NCBI GenBank assembly: GCA_031254805.1
Contig: JAIRTP010000003.1
Location: 1 to 52,289 of the forward strand
Origin: Bacteroidales bacterium
GTDB lineage: Bacteria > Bacteroidota > Bacteroidia > Bacteroidales > WRLA01
Reading direction: 5' to 3'
Length of the DNA: 52,289 nucleotides
Shown: positions 17,634 through 26,995 of the stretch, piece by piece
Layout of the letters: each line of letters opens with the position of its first letter
How positions within the stretch are numbered: the stretch's first letter is position 1
Program-made: the position numbers and the translations under genes
Notes under the pieces: model-generated
The model's database searches: none
What the model was told of the DNA's origin: nothing
Seen by the model: the letters and a program-made list of their open reading frames with translations, nothing else

Positions 17634-20114
17634 ATGGAACGCATCACGTTATTTGCTGATATTCTATTACCTTTAAAACTGGAAAGAACTTTTACCTATC
17701 GGGTTCCTTATCATTTGAATGACGCTATTAAAATCGGCCAGCGCGTTACCGTTCCTTTTGGGAAAAACAAGCTTTATTCCGGATTAGTGCGCCGAATTCA
17801 CAAAGAGATTCCTCAAGTGAAAGAGGTAAAATATTTACACGCCATTTTGGATGAATATCCTATAATCAATGAGAAACAATTTCAGTTGTGGGAATGGATT
17901 GCACAATATTATTTGTGCGCCATCGGCGAAGTCATGAATGCGGCGTTGCCTTCCGCTTTAAAACTAAATAGTGAAACGAAGATTGCTTTAGATCCCGCTT
18001 ATGATGGGATGTGCGAAAATCTCTCCGAAAAAGAGTATCTCATTGTCGAAGCATTGGAACTCCAGCAGATTCTCACACTTTCCGAAGCGGCCAAAATTGT
18101 GGATTTGGTAAAAATTATGCCGCTTGTCAAAACCATGATTGATAAGGGGATTATTATTCCCGAAGAAGAACTTCAAGAGCGTTATATCCCCAAAAAAGAA
18201 AACTTTATCCGGCTTTCATCGGTTTTTCATGATGAAGAACAACTTCGCAAGCTTTTTGAAAAATTGGAAAAACGCGCCGAAAAACAGCTCGATATTTTAA
18301 TGTCTTATTTGATGATAAACGGATCGACAACAAAGGATTTTCAATGGATCAAGCAAAAAACAGTCGTTGAGATGTCGCGCAGCAATGCGGCCGCTTTGAA
18401 AACGTTGATCGGAAAAAAGGTTTTTGAAATAGAAGAGCAAACCGTAAGTCGTCTTCAAGACGTGAAAGAGTCTAAAAGTCCTGATGAGATCATTCTCAGC
18501 GCAGATCAGCAATGTTGCTTTGATCAAATCGAATCGGAATTTAAACATAAAAACGTACTCCTGTTACATGGCGTAACAGCCAGTGGAAAAACAGAGTTGT
18601 ATATCAAATTAATTCAAAAAACTATTCGGCAAGGCAAACAAGCCCTCTATTTATTACCTGAAATCGCTCTAACGGGTCAAATCGTCAGCCGCCTCAGAAA
18701 ATATTTCGGTAATCAAGTAGGCGTTTATCACTCTCGATTCAATGAACATGAACGCGTAGAGATATGGAATCGTGTTTCAGGACAAGAGCCGAATCGTTAT
18801 AATTTACTTTTAGGAGCTCGTTCGGCCTTATTTTTACCTTATGAAGATTTAGGCTTGGTCATTGTAGACGAAGAACACGATACTTCGTACAAACAATATG
18901 ATCCGGCGCCAAGATATTTAGCGCGCGATACGGCTATTGTTTTGGCTAAGATATATGAAGCTAAAACTTTATTGGGTTCGGGGACGCCTTCTTTAGAAAG
19001 TTGGTATAATGCACAAACAGGAAAATATGGCTTCGCGCAAATTCTTACTCGTTATGGAGGACAAGAACTTCCGCAAACTATTATAGCAGATTTAAAGGCC
19101 GAGAAACGCAGAAAATCGATGATATCGCATTTTTCTTCTATTTTGACGGAGAAAATACAGGAGAGTTTATTAAAAAAGGAACAGATTATTTTATTTCATA
19201 ATCGACGCGGATTTGCGCCTCGTATTGTTTGCGAAACTTGCGATTGGTCGCCGCAATGTAAAAATTGCGACGTTACATTGGTCTATCATAAAAAGAAAGA
19301 TACGCTTCGTTGCCATTATTGCGGTTATAATACGCAAGTTCCGACTGCTTGTCCCGAATGCGGAAGCTCTCACATCAGATTGGAAAGTTACGGCACGGAA
19401 AAAGTAGAAGACGAACTCCGATTAATTTTTCCCGACGTTATAATAGAACGTATGGACTTGGATACTACGCGGGGCAAAAATGCGCATCAAAATATTATTG
19501 AGCGCTTTGAACAACGAAAGATTGATATTTTAGTTGGTACACAAATGGTCTCTAAAGGATTAGACTTTGATAATGTGGGACTTGTCGGTATTTTGAATGC
19601 CGATCAAATTCTCTCTTATCCCGATTTTCGATCATTCGAACGCGGTTTTCAAACCATTTCTCAAGTAAGCGGAAGAACAGGGCGATCCGAAAAAACCGGA
19701 TTAGTCGTTATCCAAACGCACGTTCCGCAACATCTGATCGTTCAATTTGCCGTCAACCATCAATTTAAAGAAATGTATGCAAGCCAACTTACAGAGCGTA
19801 AAGCATTTTACTATCCTCCTTACGTGCGATTGATACGTATTACCTTGAAGCATCGCGACAGCTTGATATTGAACGATGCCGCGCGTTTTTTTGCCGATCA
19901 TTTGAAGTCAAAACTTGGAAATCGCGTTCTTGGCCCTGAATATTCTCTGATCAATCGCATTAAAAATCTCTATTTAAAAGATATTTTAGTTAAAATAGAA
20001 CCGGCTCTCAATAACTCGGTCGTAAAAAAACAAATCGTCGAAGCAAACCTCCTAATGCTTCAAAAACTCGAATGGAAAAGCATTAAAATGCACGCCGACG
20101 TCGATCCGTATTAA
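17634..20114 (+). CDS. priA: primosomal replication-restart helicase PriA
   Basis: An 826-residue superfamily 2 helicase that reloads the replisome at stalled forks. The N-terminal DNA-binding domain (about 1-110) is followed by Walker A GVTASGKT (313-320), the DEEH box (412-415), and a zinc module made of repeated CX2C pairs between about residues 530 and 575 (CETC, CKNC, CHYC, CPEC). The C-terminal helicase half has the GTQMVSKGLDF and SGRTGR motifs. Somewhat longer than the E. coli protein, as is usual in this phylum. Confidence 0.96.
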   Translation: MERITLFADILLPLKLERTFTYRVPYHLNDAIKIGQRVTVPFGKNKLYSGLVRRIHKEIPQVKEVKYLHAILDEYPIINEKQFQLWEWIAQYYLCAIGEVMNAALPSALKLNSETKIALDPAYDGMCENLSEKEYLIVEALELQQILTLSEAAKIVDLVKIMPLVKTMIDKGIIIPEEELQERYIPKKENFIRLSSVFHDEEQLRKLFEKLEKRAEKQLDILMSYLMINGSTTKDFQWIKQKTVVEMSRSNAAALKTLIGKKVFEIEEQTVSRLQDVKESKSPDEIILSADQQCCFDQIESEFKHKNVLLLHGVTASGKTELYIKLIQKTIRQGKQALYLLPEIALTGQIVSRLRKYFGNQVGVYHSRFNEHERVEIWNRVSGQEPNRYNLLLGARSALFLPYEDLGLVIVDEEHDTSYKQYDPAPRYLARDTAIVLAKIYEAKTLLGSGTPSLESWYNAQTGKYGFAQILTRYGGQELPQTIIADLKAEKRRKSMISHFSSILTEKIQESLLKKEQIILFHNRRGFAPRIVCETCDWSPQCKNCDVTLVYHKKKDTLRCHYCGYNTQVPTACPECGSSHIRLESYGTEKVEDELRLIFPDVIIERMDLDTTRGKNAHQNIIERFEQRKIDILVGTQMVSKGLDFDNVGLVGILNADQILSYPDFRSFERGFQTISQVSGRTGRSEKTGLVVIQTHVPQHLIVQFAVNHQFKEMYASQLTERKAFYYPPYVRLIRITLKHRDSLILNDAARFFADHLKSKLGNRVLGPEYSLINRIKNLYLKDILVKIEPALNNSVVKKQIVEANLLMLQKLEWKSIKMHADVDPY

Positions 20115-20142
20115 ATAATGTGAATTTTTGATTAAACAATTG

Positions 20143-20224
20143 AAATAAGTAAGCAGGTCGTTTCTTTTTACAAAAAAACTTGACGTCGTTCGATAAATAT
20201 GTACGTTGGCCCGCCGACTTATTT
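20143..20224. repeat. imperfect inverted repeat between priA and lepB
   Basis: Bases 20143-20157 and 20210-20224 pair at 12 of 15 positions, with an eight-pair outer run AAATAAGT/ACTTATTT. The enclosed 52 bases contain a T-rich/A-rich pair (about 20160-20179) and GACGTC (20182-20187). It may end the priA transcript or be a small RNA or miniature element; there is no clear T tract. Confidence 0.35.
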
Positions 20225-20254
20225 GAAAATTGACAAAATATCGGAATTATCAAT

Positions 20255-20262
20255 TATCTTTG
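20255..20262 (+). promoter_or_regulatory. promoter -7 element of lepB
   Basis: TATCTTTG followed by CAAAT, a TAnnTTTG match 76 bases upstream of the lepB start. Confidence 0.65.
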
Positions 20263-20281
20263 CAAATCAAATTGTAACCTA

Positions 20282-20322
20282 AAGAATAATCATACGTCTT
20301 AAAAACGTAAAAAATTATTCTT
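20282..20322 (+). promoter_or_regulatory. hairpin in the lepB leader
   Basis: AAGAATAAT at 20282-20290 pairs perfectly with ATTATTCTT at 20314-20322, and TACGT/ACGTA inside can extend the fold. It lies wholly in the untranslated leader, 16 bases before the start codon, so it could affect translation or mRNA stability. It is not followed by a T tract, so it is not a standard terminator. Confidence 0.45.
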
Positions 20323-20338
20323 AAAAAATAAAAATAGT

Positions 20339-22003
20339 ATGATACTAATCATTTTATTGATTCTAATTCTTTGTTATCCATTTCTTTTATGGAAAACTTT
20401 CAGCGATGCCGGTTATAAAAGTTGGCAAGCCTTTGTTCCGATCTATAACTACATCATCTTGCTTAAAATAATTCAGAAGCCATTTTGGTGGTTTATTATT
20501 TGGCTTATTCCTTATATCAATATTTTCATGATATTTCTCATGGCTGTCGAAACGGCTAAATGTTACGGAAAATATAATTTGAAAGGACAGGCTTTAGCTG
20601 TTTTATTTCCGTTTGCTTATTTCCCGTTTTTAGAACTTTCTGATAAATATCATTTTACTCCTCCGGACAAACAAACCCCGCCTAAAAAGACAAAAACTCG
20701 CGAATGGGTCGACGCTTTGATCTTTGCCGTAGTAGCGGCATTTATTATCCGTACATTTATGATAGAACTTTATGTCATTCCGACTTCGTCGATGGAAAAG
20801 TCTCTCTTAGTAGGCGACTATTTGTTTGTCAGCAAGATGCGTTATGGTCCTAAAACGCCGAATACGCCGTTGGCGATTCCTTTTATTCATAATAACATGC
20901 CGGTAAGTCCCAATACCAACAGTTATGTAGATTGGATACAGTTTCCTTATTATCGATTCCCAAAAATAAGAGATGTGAAAAATTACGACAACGTAGTTTT
21001 CAATTATCCGACGGGCGATACGGTTGTTTTGGCTCTCAAAAAGGAAGTATTGGCAGAATTAACGGGAAATTCAAATCAAAAAGGAACGTTATTATTAGAA
21101 CTGTTGAAAGACAATCCTTCGTTTAGGCAGAGCGATATTATAGCATACCGAGATCATTTATTGCGAAATCCGGTATTAATTGAATCTTCCTTTAGCCGGA
21201 GAGCGGAAGATTATTACAGAATAATCCGTCATGAAAGCCGCGAGAAAATCCACAAATATTATAAAGTCATTCCTCGTCCGATAGACAAACGCGAGAATTA
21301 TGTAAAAAGATGCGTCGCTATTGCAGGAGATACCTTGCTATTCGATCGTCAAAATTTATATATCAACGGAACATTAATGGAAGATCCGCCGGGCTTGCAA
21401 TATAGATATAGACTTACTTACAACGGGGCTTTTATTCCTGAAAGAAAATTACGGCAAATGGGTCTTTCATCGGAAGTTATTGGTTATTACAATAATACGC
21501 AAGGACAATACCTCATTTTAACGATAGAAATGGCAAAAGAAGTCGCCAAGCTTTCCAATATTTCTTCTATTGAAAAGGATTACGAACAGCCGGAATTTGC
21601 CAATCCCGACGTTTATCCGTTCGAGCCGTCCGTATTTTCATGGAATGAAGACAACTTTGGCCCCTTGTATATTCCCGAGGCAGGAAGGACTATCGAACTT
21701 ACTAAAGAGAATATGATCCTCTATCGCAGGTTGATTGAAACGTATGAAAAAAACGAAGTTAAAACGAAAGGCGATAAAGTATGGATCAACGGAGAGTTAT
21801 CCGATAGTTATACGTTTAAAATGAATTATTATTGGATGATGGGAGATAATAGGAATAACTCTCTTGATTCGCGTTTTTGGGGATTTGTTCCGGAGGATCA
21901 CGTTGTCGGAACGCCCGCGTTCATCTTTTTCTCAGTAGACAAAGATAGATCGTTGTCTGATGGAAAAATTCGTTTCAATCGAATATTCAAACGATCTAAT
22001 TAG
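20339..22003 (+). CDS. lepB: signal peptidase I with extra N-terminal membrane domain
   Basis: A 554-residue S26 family peptidase that cleaves signal peptides at the periplasmic face of the inner membrane. The first 100 residues form several membrane helices of the type found fused to Bacteroidota LepB (SDAGYKSWQAFVPIYNY). After another helix (about 124-146) comes the catalytic serine in PTSSMEKSL (Ser151), the catalytic lysine in YVKRCVAIAGD (Lys323), and the late block MGDNRNNSLDSRFWG. About 150 residues are inserted between the serine and lysine motifs, so it is much longer than E. coli LepB. Confidence 0.94.
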   Translation: MILIILLILILCYPFLLWKTFSDAGYKSWQAFVPIYNYIILLKIIQKPFWWFIIWLIPYINIFMIFLMAVETAKCYGKYNLKGQALAVLFPFAYFPFLELSDKYHFTPPDKQTPPKKTKTREWVDALIFAVVAAFIIRTFMIELYVIPTSSMEKSLLVGDYLFVSKMRYGPKTPNTPLAIPFIHNNMPVSPNTNSYVDWIQFPYYRFPKIRDVKNYDNVVFNYPTGDTVVLALKKEVLAELTGNSNQKGTLLLELLKDNPSFRQSDIIAYRDHLLRNPVLIESSFSRRAEDYYRIIRHESREKIHKYYKVIPRPIDKRENYVKRCVAIAGDTLLFDRQNLYINGTLMEDPPGLQYRYRLTYNGAFIPERKLRQMGLSSEVIGYYNNTQGQYLILTIEMAKEVAKLSNISSIEKDYEQPEFANPDVYPFEPSVFSWNEDNFGPLYIPEAGRTIELTKENMILYRRLIETYEKNEVKTKGDKVWINGELSDSYTFKMNYYWMMGDNRNNSLDSRFWGFVPEDHVVGTPAFIFFSVDKDRSLSDGKIRFNRIFKRSN

Positions 22004-22067
22004 AATTGATTCATACGATATTTTTTTGAGATATTGAAAAATTGAAAAAGCAAATATCAGAATTGTA

Positions 22068-22096
22068 AAAATTTGATTTATGTGAAATCAAATTTT
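22068..22096. terminator. bidirectional hairpin between convergent genes
   Basis: AAAATTTGATTT (22068-22079) and AAATCAAATTTT (22085-22096) make a perfect 12-pair stem with a 5-base loop. It sits where lepB and the minus-strand MntP-like gene meet tail to tail and overlaps the last codons of the latter. All pairs but two are A-T and there is no separate T run, so the efficiency is uncertain. Confidence 0.55.
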
Positions 22097-22657
22097 GCCG
22101 CTATAACGCAAAAAATAGAAAATCGCTAAGATTAAAAATAATATCGCGCTGATCGTGGCCGGTTTTGTTCTATTGATAATAGAAGCAATGTGCGGTGAAA
22201 ATCCTGCGCCCGTAAAACTTCCAAGAAAAGCGCCCAGCGAGATCAACAGAGCGGTATTCAAATGCAGCGCTCCTGAAAGCGTTAATGCAATACCTACTAA
22301 TAATCCGTTCAGCCCATTAGCAAAGCTAAGGTATAATATGATCGGCATCTTTGAAATAACGTAAAAATTATTTTCAGGTTTATATGAAAAAACATTCCAC
22401 AACGTCTTGACCGCCATAGTAAGCATGATGACGACGATAACTGCATTCTTCATTCCGTAATTAAGATCTAAGAACAGCTTCGTGGCAAAAATTCCTATAT
22501 AATAAAAGCAAAAATGGCTAATCGCCATAAAAAAGCCGAATTTTAAAGCAAGTTTCGAAGATCGTCCAGTGGTTTTCATGGAAGCGTTGGTTCCAATACC
22601 TAAACAAATCAAAGCAATAGCGATGCAAGTAACGACAAGTATCCAAGTAGGGATCAT
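22088..22657 (-). CDS. MntP-like six-helix membrane protein
   Basis: A 189-residue inner-membrane protein with about six hydrophobic helices. Size, topology and the internal two-half symmetry resemble the MntP/YebN manganese exporter family, but the conserved aspartate of the first helix in MntP (…MDAFAVS) is replaced here by GIGTNASM, so metal transport is uncertain. It is a single gene with its own promoter about 85 bases upstream. An alternative is a LysE-like or unassigned exporter. Confidence 0.6.
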   Translation of the reverse strand: MIPTWILVVTCIAIALICLGIGTNASMKTTGRSSKLALKFGFFMAISHFCFYYIGIFATKLFLDLNYGMKNAVIVVIMLTMAVKTLWNVFSYKPENNFYVISKMPIILYLSFANGLNGLLVGIALTLSGALHLNTALLISLGAFLGSFTGAGFSPHIASIINRTKPATISAILFLILAIFYFLRYSGKI

Positions 22658-22741
22658 AATAGTATTTTTATTTTATAAATATTCTTTCGTTTTACCATCA
22701 ATTTCATGCAAAATTTGAGAAATGAAATCGTTTTATCCGTG

Positions 22742-22749
22742 CAAATATA
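22742..22749 (-). promoter_or_regulatory. promoter -7 element of the MntP-like gene
   Basis: Reads TATATTTG followed by CAC on the minus strand, a TAnnTTTG match 85 bases upstream of the start at 22657. The leader is AT-rich without a recognisable metal-sensing structure. Confidence 0.55.
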
Positions 22750-22915
22750 CGAATTTAAGTCTCATTTTATATTTGCATAATTTTTTTGCGCCTGACTTGT
22801 TGAAAAAATTGTTCATTAGCTTAAAATGCTCCTTTTTCCCATCAACATGGATAGTCCTAAATAAGCGCTACAGATTTATGGGGCAAAAATATTATAATTT
22901 ATGGAAGGGACTAAC

Positions 22916-22946
22916 CCTTTTGAGACAGCCTCATCTTGGCTTTTTT
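22916..22946. mobile_element. possible solo insertion-sequence end
   Basis: CCTTTTGAGACAGCCTC (22916-22932) resembles the terminal inverted repeat of IS1182/IS4-like elements (complement GAGGCTGTCTCAAAAGG). Directly after it AGCC and GGCT (22927-22930, 22938-22941) pair and are followed by six T, a terminator-like arrangement often found at such ends. No matching second end and no transposase frame are visible, so only a remnant could be present. Confidence 0.3.
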
Positions 22947-23103
22947 GTTTATTGCATGCAAATAAGAAAATCGTTATCAATTCAATCTTTTTTGTTTTCA
23001 TATTTGTTATTATATTCACTATAATAAATTTTATGACAAGGTAACGCATTATTTGACATAATACAAGAAAAAAGATATTTAAAACGCAAATGATTAACTG
23101 ATG

Positions 23104-23184
23104 TTACGCAGCGTTTAAATTTTCTTTGAAAGAATTCAGTTTCCCCATGAAAGCTTGAGCGCCGATATCAGCGTCAGCGTATTA
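23104..23184 (-). pseudogene. short decayed coding remnant
   Basis: On the minus strand an open stretch of 25 codons, ending in KLNSFKENLNAA and a stop, reads like a real protein C-terminus, but a stop lies just upstream and the overlapping frame also reads plausibly. It could be the tail of a dead transposase or other gene. I cannot name the parent gene. Confidence 0.25.
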
Positions 23185-23502
23185 AAATTTGAGTAGTTCA
23201 ATGAGGAAATATCTGTTCCAAGCTGCTTTTGCTATAAAAAACCGTTTAAAAATTATATCTGTGTAAAGGAGTAAGCGCAAACATAGAGATTGGCATTTTT
23301 CCCATTTAGAAGAAGTGATTTTTTAAAATAAACGATTATTTCTTCTTAATAAAGATAAAAACGAGCTGGATTAATGCCTCTGTTATCCCTTCATTTAAGA
23401 CACAAAACTCTTGAATAGATAAATTTTAACCACTAAGTATTCAGCATTTTAATACAATTATACGCTTATTTTGAAAAAAAAATAAAAAAAATATCACAAA
23501 TA

Positions 23503-23533
23503 TTTGTTTGTATCAAAAATATGCCTACCTTTG
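23503..23533 (+). promoter_or_regulatory. distal full promoter (P1) of the S10 operon
   Basis: TTTG at 23503-23506, a 19-base spacer and TACCTTTG at 23526-23533 followed by CACCC. It points toward rpsJ and would give a leader of about 370 bases that carries two hairpins. Confidence 0.75.
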
Positions 23534-23614
23534 CACCCGCTTTTAGAAATTAAAGAGCGAGATAAATTAAAGTTCTGATACAGTTTTTATTGTTAGTATT
23601 AGAAATAGGTATGA

Positions 23615-23685
23615 GGAGCCTGAAAAAGCGACAAATATAGGCTTCACCCCGAAAAGGAAACACGTTGCGTTACATAATTTTCGGG
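23615..23685 (+). promoter_or_regulatory. tandem hairpins in the S10 operon leader
   Basis: First hairpin: 23615-23621 pairs with 23639-23645 (seven pairs, one G-U, 17-base loop). Second hairpin: CCCGAAAA at 23648-23655 pairs perfectly with TTTTCGGG at 23678-23685 (22-base loop). Both lie downstream of P1 and upstream of P2, so only the P1 transcript would carry them. A regulatory leader bound by a ribosomal protein is possible, as known for the S10 operon of enterobacteria, but no homology is claimed. Confidence 0.4.
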
Positions 23686-23828
23686 CATCTGGTCGAAAAG
23701 AAACCTTTCGAAACTCTTTGTACCCATTTTATTATTCATGATAAATTGATATTCAGTTAAGTTCATTGAATGAATATATTTTTTTATTTTTTTTGAAAGA
23801 AATAAAAGTATGATATTAAAATAAGCGC

Positions 23829-23836
23829 TACCTTTG
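23829..23836 (+). promoter_or_regulatory. proximal promoter -7 element (P2) of the S10 operon
   Basis: TACCTTTG followed by CACCCC, 75 bases upstream of rpsJ. TTTG occurs only further upstream (23792-23795) than the ideal distance. Confidence 0.7.
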
Positions 23837-23911
23837 CACCCCTGTAATTTCGGGATGTAAATAGTAAATAAAAAAGAGATAATCAAATAGATATAAAAAC
23901 AGCATCTGATA

Positions 23912-24217
23912 ATGAACCAGAGAATTAGAATTAAGCTTAAATCTTACGATTACAATTTGGTAGATAAATCGGCCGAAACGATCGTAAAAACGGTAAAAGC
24001 AACGGGAGCCGTTGTAAACGGTCCTATTCCGTTACCGACGCATAAGCAAATTTTCACTGTGTTGTCGTCAACATTCGTGAACAAAAAATCTCGCGACCAA
24101 TACGAATTAAGCTCATACAAACGCTTACTCGATATTTATAGCACAACATCGAAAACGATCGATGCTTTAATGAAACTTGAGTTGCCAAGCGGCGTGGAAG
24201 TAGAGATTAAAGTGTAA
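23912..24217 (+). CDS. rpsJ: 30S ribosomal protein uS10
   Basis: A 101-residue uS10, part of the small-subunit head and also a partner of NusB in antitermination. The opening [19 protein letters not shown] and GPIPLPTHK are family hallmarks. It is the first gene of the 15-kb ribosomal cluster and lacks the upstream rpsL-rpsG-fusA genes that usually precede it in this order. Confidence 0.98.
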   Translation: MNQRIRIKLKSYDYNLVDKSAETIVKTVKATGAVVNGPIPLPTHKQIFTVLSSTFVNKKSRDQYELSSYKRLLDIYSTTSKTIDALMKLELPSGVEVEIKV

Positions 24218-24255
24218 CTTAAGTAAGAATAAGAAAAAACTAAAGTTTTAAGACA

Positions 24256-24885
24256 ATGTCAGGACTTATAGGAAGAAAAATCGGTATGACCAGTATATAT
24301 GATGCCTCTGGGAAAAATATCCCATGCACGGTTATTGAAGCTGGCCCTTGCGTAGTAACCCAAGTCAAAACAAAAGAGAAAGACGGTTACGACGCAATTC
24401 AACTTGGCTTTGACGAAAAAAAGGAAAAGCATACAACTAATGCATTAAGAGGACATTTCAAAAAAACAGGAACGACTCCCAAGAAAGTATTGATGGAGTT
24501 TTCTCGTTTTGAAGAAGGTCATAAAAAACAATTAGGAGAGGTTCTTTTAGCAGACGTGTTTGTTGAAGGAGAATTTGTGGATGTGGTAGGCGTGAGCAAA
24601 GGTAAAGGTTTTCAAGGTGTTGTAAAACGTCACGGATTCGGAGGCGTTGGACAGCGCACGCACGGTCAACATAACCGTTTACGCGCTCCGGGATCTGTAG
24701 GAGCGTCGTCTTATCCGTCGCGTGTCTTTAAAGGTATTCGTATGGCGGGACGCACGGGCGGAGATACCGTGAAGATGATCAACCTTCAAGTGATGAAAGT
24801 GGTAGCTGAAAAAAATCTTGTAGTAGTAAAAGGTTCTGTGCCAGGTCCTAATGGTTCATATGTAAAAGTAGAGAGATGGAGTTAA
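24256..24885 (+). CDS. rplC: 50S ribosomal protein uL3
   Basis: A 209-residue uL3, an early-assembly protein near the peptidyl transferase centre. The extended loop reads [20 protein letters not shown], including the glutamine that is methylated in enterobacteria. Its end overlaps the start of rplD by 10 bases, so the two are translationally coupled. Confidence 0.98.
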   Translation: MSGLIGRKIGMTSIYDASGKNIPCTVIEAGPCVVTQVKTKEKDGYDAIQLGFDEKKEKHTTNALRGHFKKTGTTPKKVLMEFSRFEEGHKKQLGEVLLADVFVEGEFVDVVGVSKGKGFQGVVKRHGFGGVGQRTHGQHNRLRAPGSVGASSYPSRVFKGIRMAGRTGGDTVKMINLQVMKVVAEKNLVVVKGSVPGPNGSYVKVERWS

Positions 24886-25502
24886 CAGTATATAATAAGG
24901 AAGGAAAATCAACCGGACGTACGGTTGTACTGAACGACGATATTTTCGGTATAGAACCGAACGATCACGCTATCTATTTGGATGTAAAACAAATTATGGC
25001 CAACCGTCGTCAAGGAACGCATGCATCAAAAACACGCGGATTGGTTGTAGGAAGCACGCGTAAGTTAAAACGCCAAAAAGGAAGCGGCGGCGCGCGCGCA
25101 GGCGATATCAAAAACCCTCTTTTCAGAGGAGGCGGACGTGTCTTTGGACCGCAACCGCGCGATTATAGCTTTAAACTCAACAAAAAAGTGAAAAGCTTGG
25201 CGCGTAAGTCGGCGTTGTCGTATAAAGCAGGCGACGAACAAATTGTTGTTATTGAAAATATCAACTTTGAAACGCCGAAAACCAAAGACTTCAAACATAT
25301 TTTGAAAAATTTGGAGCTGGATAATAAAAAAACGCTGTTGGTTCTTCCTGAAACAAACGTTAACGTAGCTTTGTCAGCTCGGAATTTACAACAAGTTGGC
25401 GTTATAAACGCTTTAAGTATAAATACTTACGATATTTTAAATGCACAAACCATGCTGGTCTTGGAAGATTCGATCTCCAAAATCGAAGAGATGTTTGCAT
25501 AA
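24876..25502 (+). CDS. rplD: 50S ribosomal protein uL4
   Basis: A 208-residue uL4 lining the exit tunnel. The extended basic loop is seen as [22 protein letters not shown]. In enterobacteria this protein represses its own S10 operon through the leader; the tandem hairpins before rpsJ make a similar test worthwhile here. The start is the ATG inside the rplC 3' end. Confidence 0.97.
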   Translation: MELTVYNKEGKSTGRTVVLNDDIFGIEPNDHAIYLDVKQIMANRRQGTHASKTRGLVVGSTRKLKRQKGSGGARAGDIKNPLFRGGGRVFGPQPRDYSFKLNKKVKSLARKSALSYKAGDEQIVVIENINFETPKTKDFKHILKNLELDNKKTLLVLPETNVNVALSARNLQQVGVINALSINTYDILNAQTMLVLEDSISKIEEMFA

Positions 25503-25549
25503 AAAGTCGGGAGAAAGAGGGGGTGTTTAATTAAATAATAAACGAAACA

Positions 25550-25843
25550 ATGAACATTATTTTAAAGCCGGTAGTGACGGAAAAGATGACAATGATTACT
25601 GAAAAAATCAGTAACCGCGTAGCGTTCATCGTTGACAAAAGAGCCAACAAGATTCAGATCAAGAAAGCTATCAAGGAACTTTACGGCGTCGAAGTAGTAG
25701 ATGTCAATACCATGAATTATGCCGGGAAACATAAATCTCGTTATACAAAGGCAGGAGTTATATCCGGCAAGAAAAACTTTTTTAAAAAGGCTATCATAAC
25801 ATTAGCCGAAGGAGAAGTAATTGATTTTTATAGCAACATTTAG
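25550..25843 (+). CDS. rplW: 50S ribosomal protein uL23
   Basis: A 97-residue uL23, the tunnel-exit protein that docks trigger factor and SRP. It opens with ILKPVVTEKMT and has the NKIQIKKAIKELYGVEV core. Gap to rplD 47 bases, to rplB 12 bases. Confidence 0.97.
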   Translation: MNIILKPVVTEKMTMITEKISNRVAFIVDKRANKIQIKKAIKELYGVEVVDVNTMNYAGKHKSRYTKAGVISGKKNFFKKAIITLAEGEVIDFYSNI

Positions 25844-25855
25844 TGTAAGAAAGAA

Positions 25856-26680
25856 ATGGCTTTAAAGAAATTCAAACCAACAACGTCGAGTCAGCGCTTC
25901 AAAATTATCAGCGCTTTCGATGATATAACTACCGCAACGCCGGAAAAGAGCCTTTTGGCTCCGATAAAAAAGAGCGGCGGTAGAAATAACCAAGGTAAAA
26001 TGACCATGCGCTATATGGGCGGCGGTCACAAACAAATGTACCGTATTGTTGACTTCAAACGCGATAAAGAAAATATTCCTGCGACGGTAAAAAGCATCGA
26101 ATATGATCCTAATCGTACTGCGCGTATTGCGTTAATAACGTATGCCGACGGAGAAAAACGTTACATTATAGCGCCGCAAGGCTTGAAAGTAGGGCAAGAA
26201 ATAATAGCGGGCAAAGGAGCGGTTCCGGAAATCGGCAACACATTGTACTTGAGTGAAATTCCGTTTGGAACGATCATTCACAATATTGAGTTGCGTCCGG
26301 GACAAGGAGCGAAGATGGCTCGTAGCGCAGGTTCTTATGCGCAGTTGATGTCGAGAGATGGAAAATACGCCGTTATCAAGTTGCCTTCAGGCGAAACGAG
26401 AATGATTCTTCAAGCGTGTAGAGCAACTGTGGGAATCGTTTCAAATGGCGAGCATAGCCTCGAAGTATCAGGAAAAGCAGGAAGAAGCCGTTGGTTGGGA
26501 CGTCGTCCGAGAGTCCGCGGCGTTGTAATGAACCCGGTTGATCACCCGATGGGCGGCGGCGAAGGACGCGCAACAGGAGGCCATCCACGCTCGCGCAAAG
26601 GAATACCGGCAAAAGGATATCGTACGCGCGATAAGAAAAAAGTTTCGAGCAAGTACATTATTGAAAGGCGTAAAAAATAA
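25856..26680 (+). CDS. rplB: 50S ribosomal protein uL2
   Basis: A 274-residue uL2, required for subunit association and peptidyl transfer. The highly conserved C-terminal block [15 protein letters not shown] carries the functional histidine. Length is normal. Confidence 0.98.
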   Translation: MALKKFKPTTSSQRFKIISAFDDITTATPEKSLLAPIKKSGGRNNQGKMTMRYMGGGHKQMYRIVDFKRDKENIPATVKSIEYDPNRTARIALITYADGEKRYIIAPQGLKVGQEIIAGKGAVPEIGNTLYLSEIPFGTIIHNIELRPGQGAKMARSAGSYAQLMSRDGKYAVIKLPSGETRMILQACRATVGIVSNGEHSLEVSGKAGRSRWLGRRPRVRGVVMNPVDHPMGGGEGRATGGHPRSRKGIPAKGYRTRDKKKVSSKYIIERRKK

Positions 26681-26699
26681 TTAGAATAAAGATAGAATT

Positions 26700-26981
26700 A
26701 TGAGTCGTTCACTAAAAAAAGGACCGTTCATTCATTATAAATTGGAGAAAAAGGTATTGGCAAATATTGAAGCCAATAAGAAAACGGCGATTAAAACTTG
26801 GTCGCGCGCATCAATGATTTCTCCCGATTTTGTAGGTCAAACGATAGCGGTACACAACGGAAATAAATTCATTCCGGTATACGTAACAGAAAATATGGTA
26901 GGCCATAAACTTGGCGAGTTTGCACCCACCAGAACTTTCCGCGGCCATGCAGGTAGTAAAAAGGATAAAGGTAAAAGGTAA
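26700..26981 (+). CDS. rpsS: 30S ribosomal protein uS19
   Basis: A 93-residue uS19 of the small-subunit head. [11 protein letters not shown] at the start and [16 protein letters not shown] near the end are diagnostic. Separated by 14 bases from rplV. Confidence 0.98.
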   Translation: MSRSLKKGPFIHYKLEKKVLANIEANKKTAIKTWSRASMISPDFVGQTIAVHNGNKFIPVYVTENMVGHKLGEFAPTRTFRGHAGSKKDKGKR

Positions 26982-26995
26982 AAAACCGAAGAATA

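Larger units (their letters stand above)
22658..23911. other. 1.25-kb gap before the S10 operon
   Basis: No convincing gene. The region holds the MntP-like promoter (22742-22749, minus), a possible insertion-sequence end (22916-22946), a short coding-like remnant on the minus strand (23104-23184) and two plus-strand promoters with hairpins near its right end. A 100-codon frame at 22722-23024 runs through the IS-end sequence and looks accidental. The remainder is AT-rich and appears to be decayed DNA. Confidence 0.6.

Noticed and set aside
22722-23024. 100-codon plus-strand frame
   Set aside because: It runs through a promoter of the opposite strand and an IS-end-like sequence, has no recognisable domain and biased hydrophobic composition; probably accidental.
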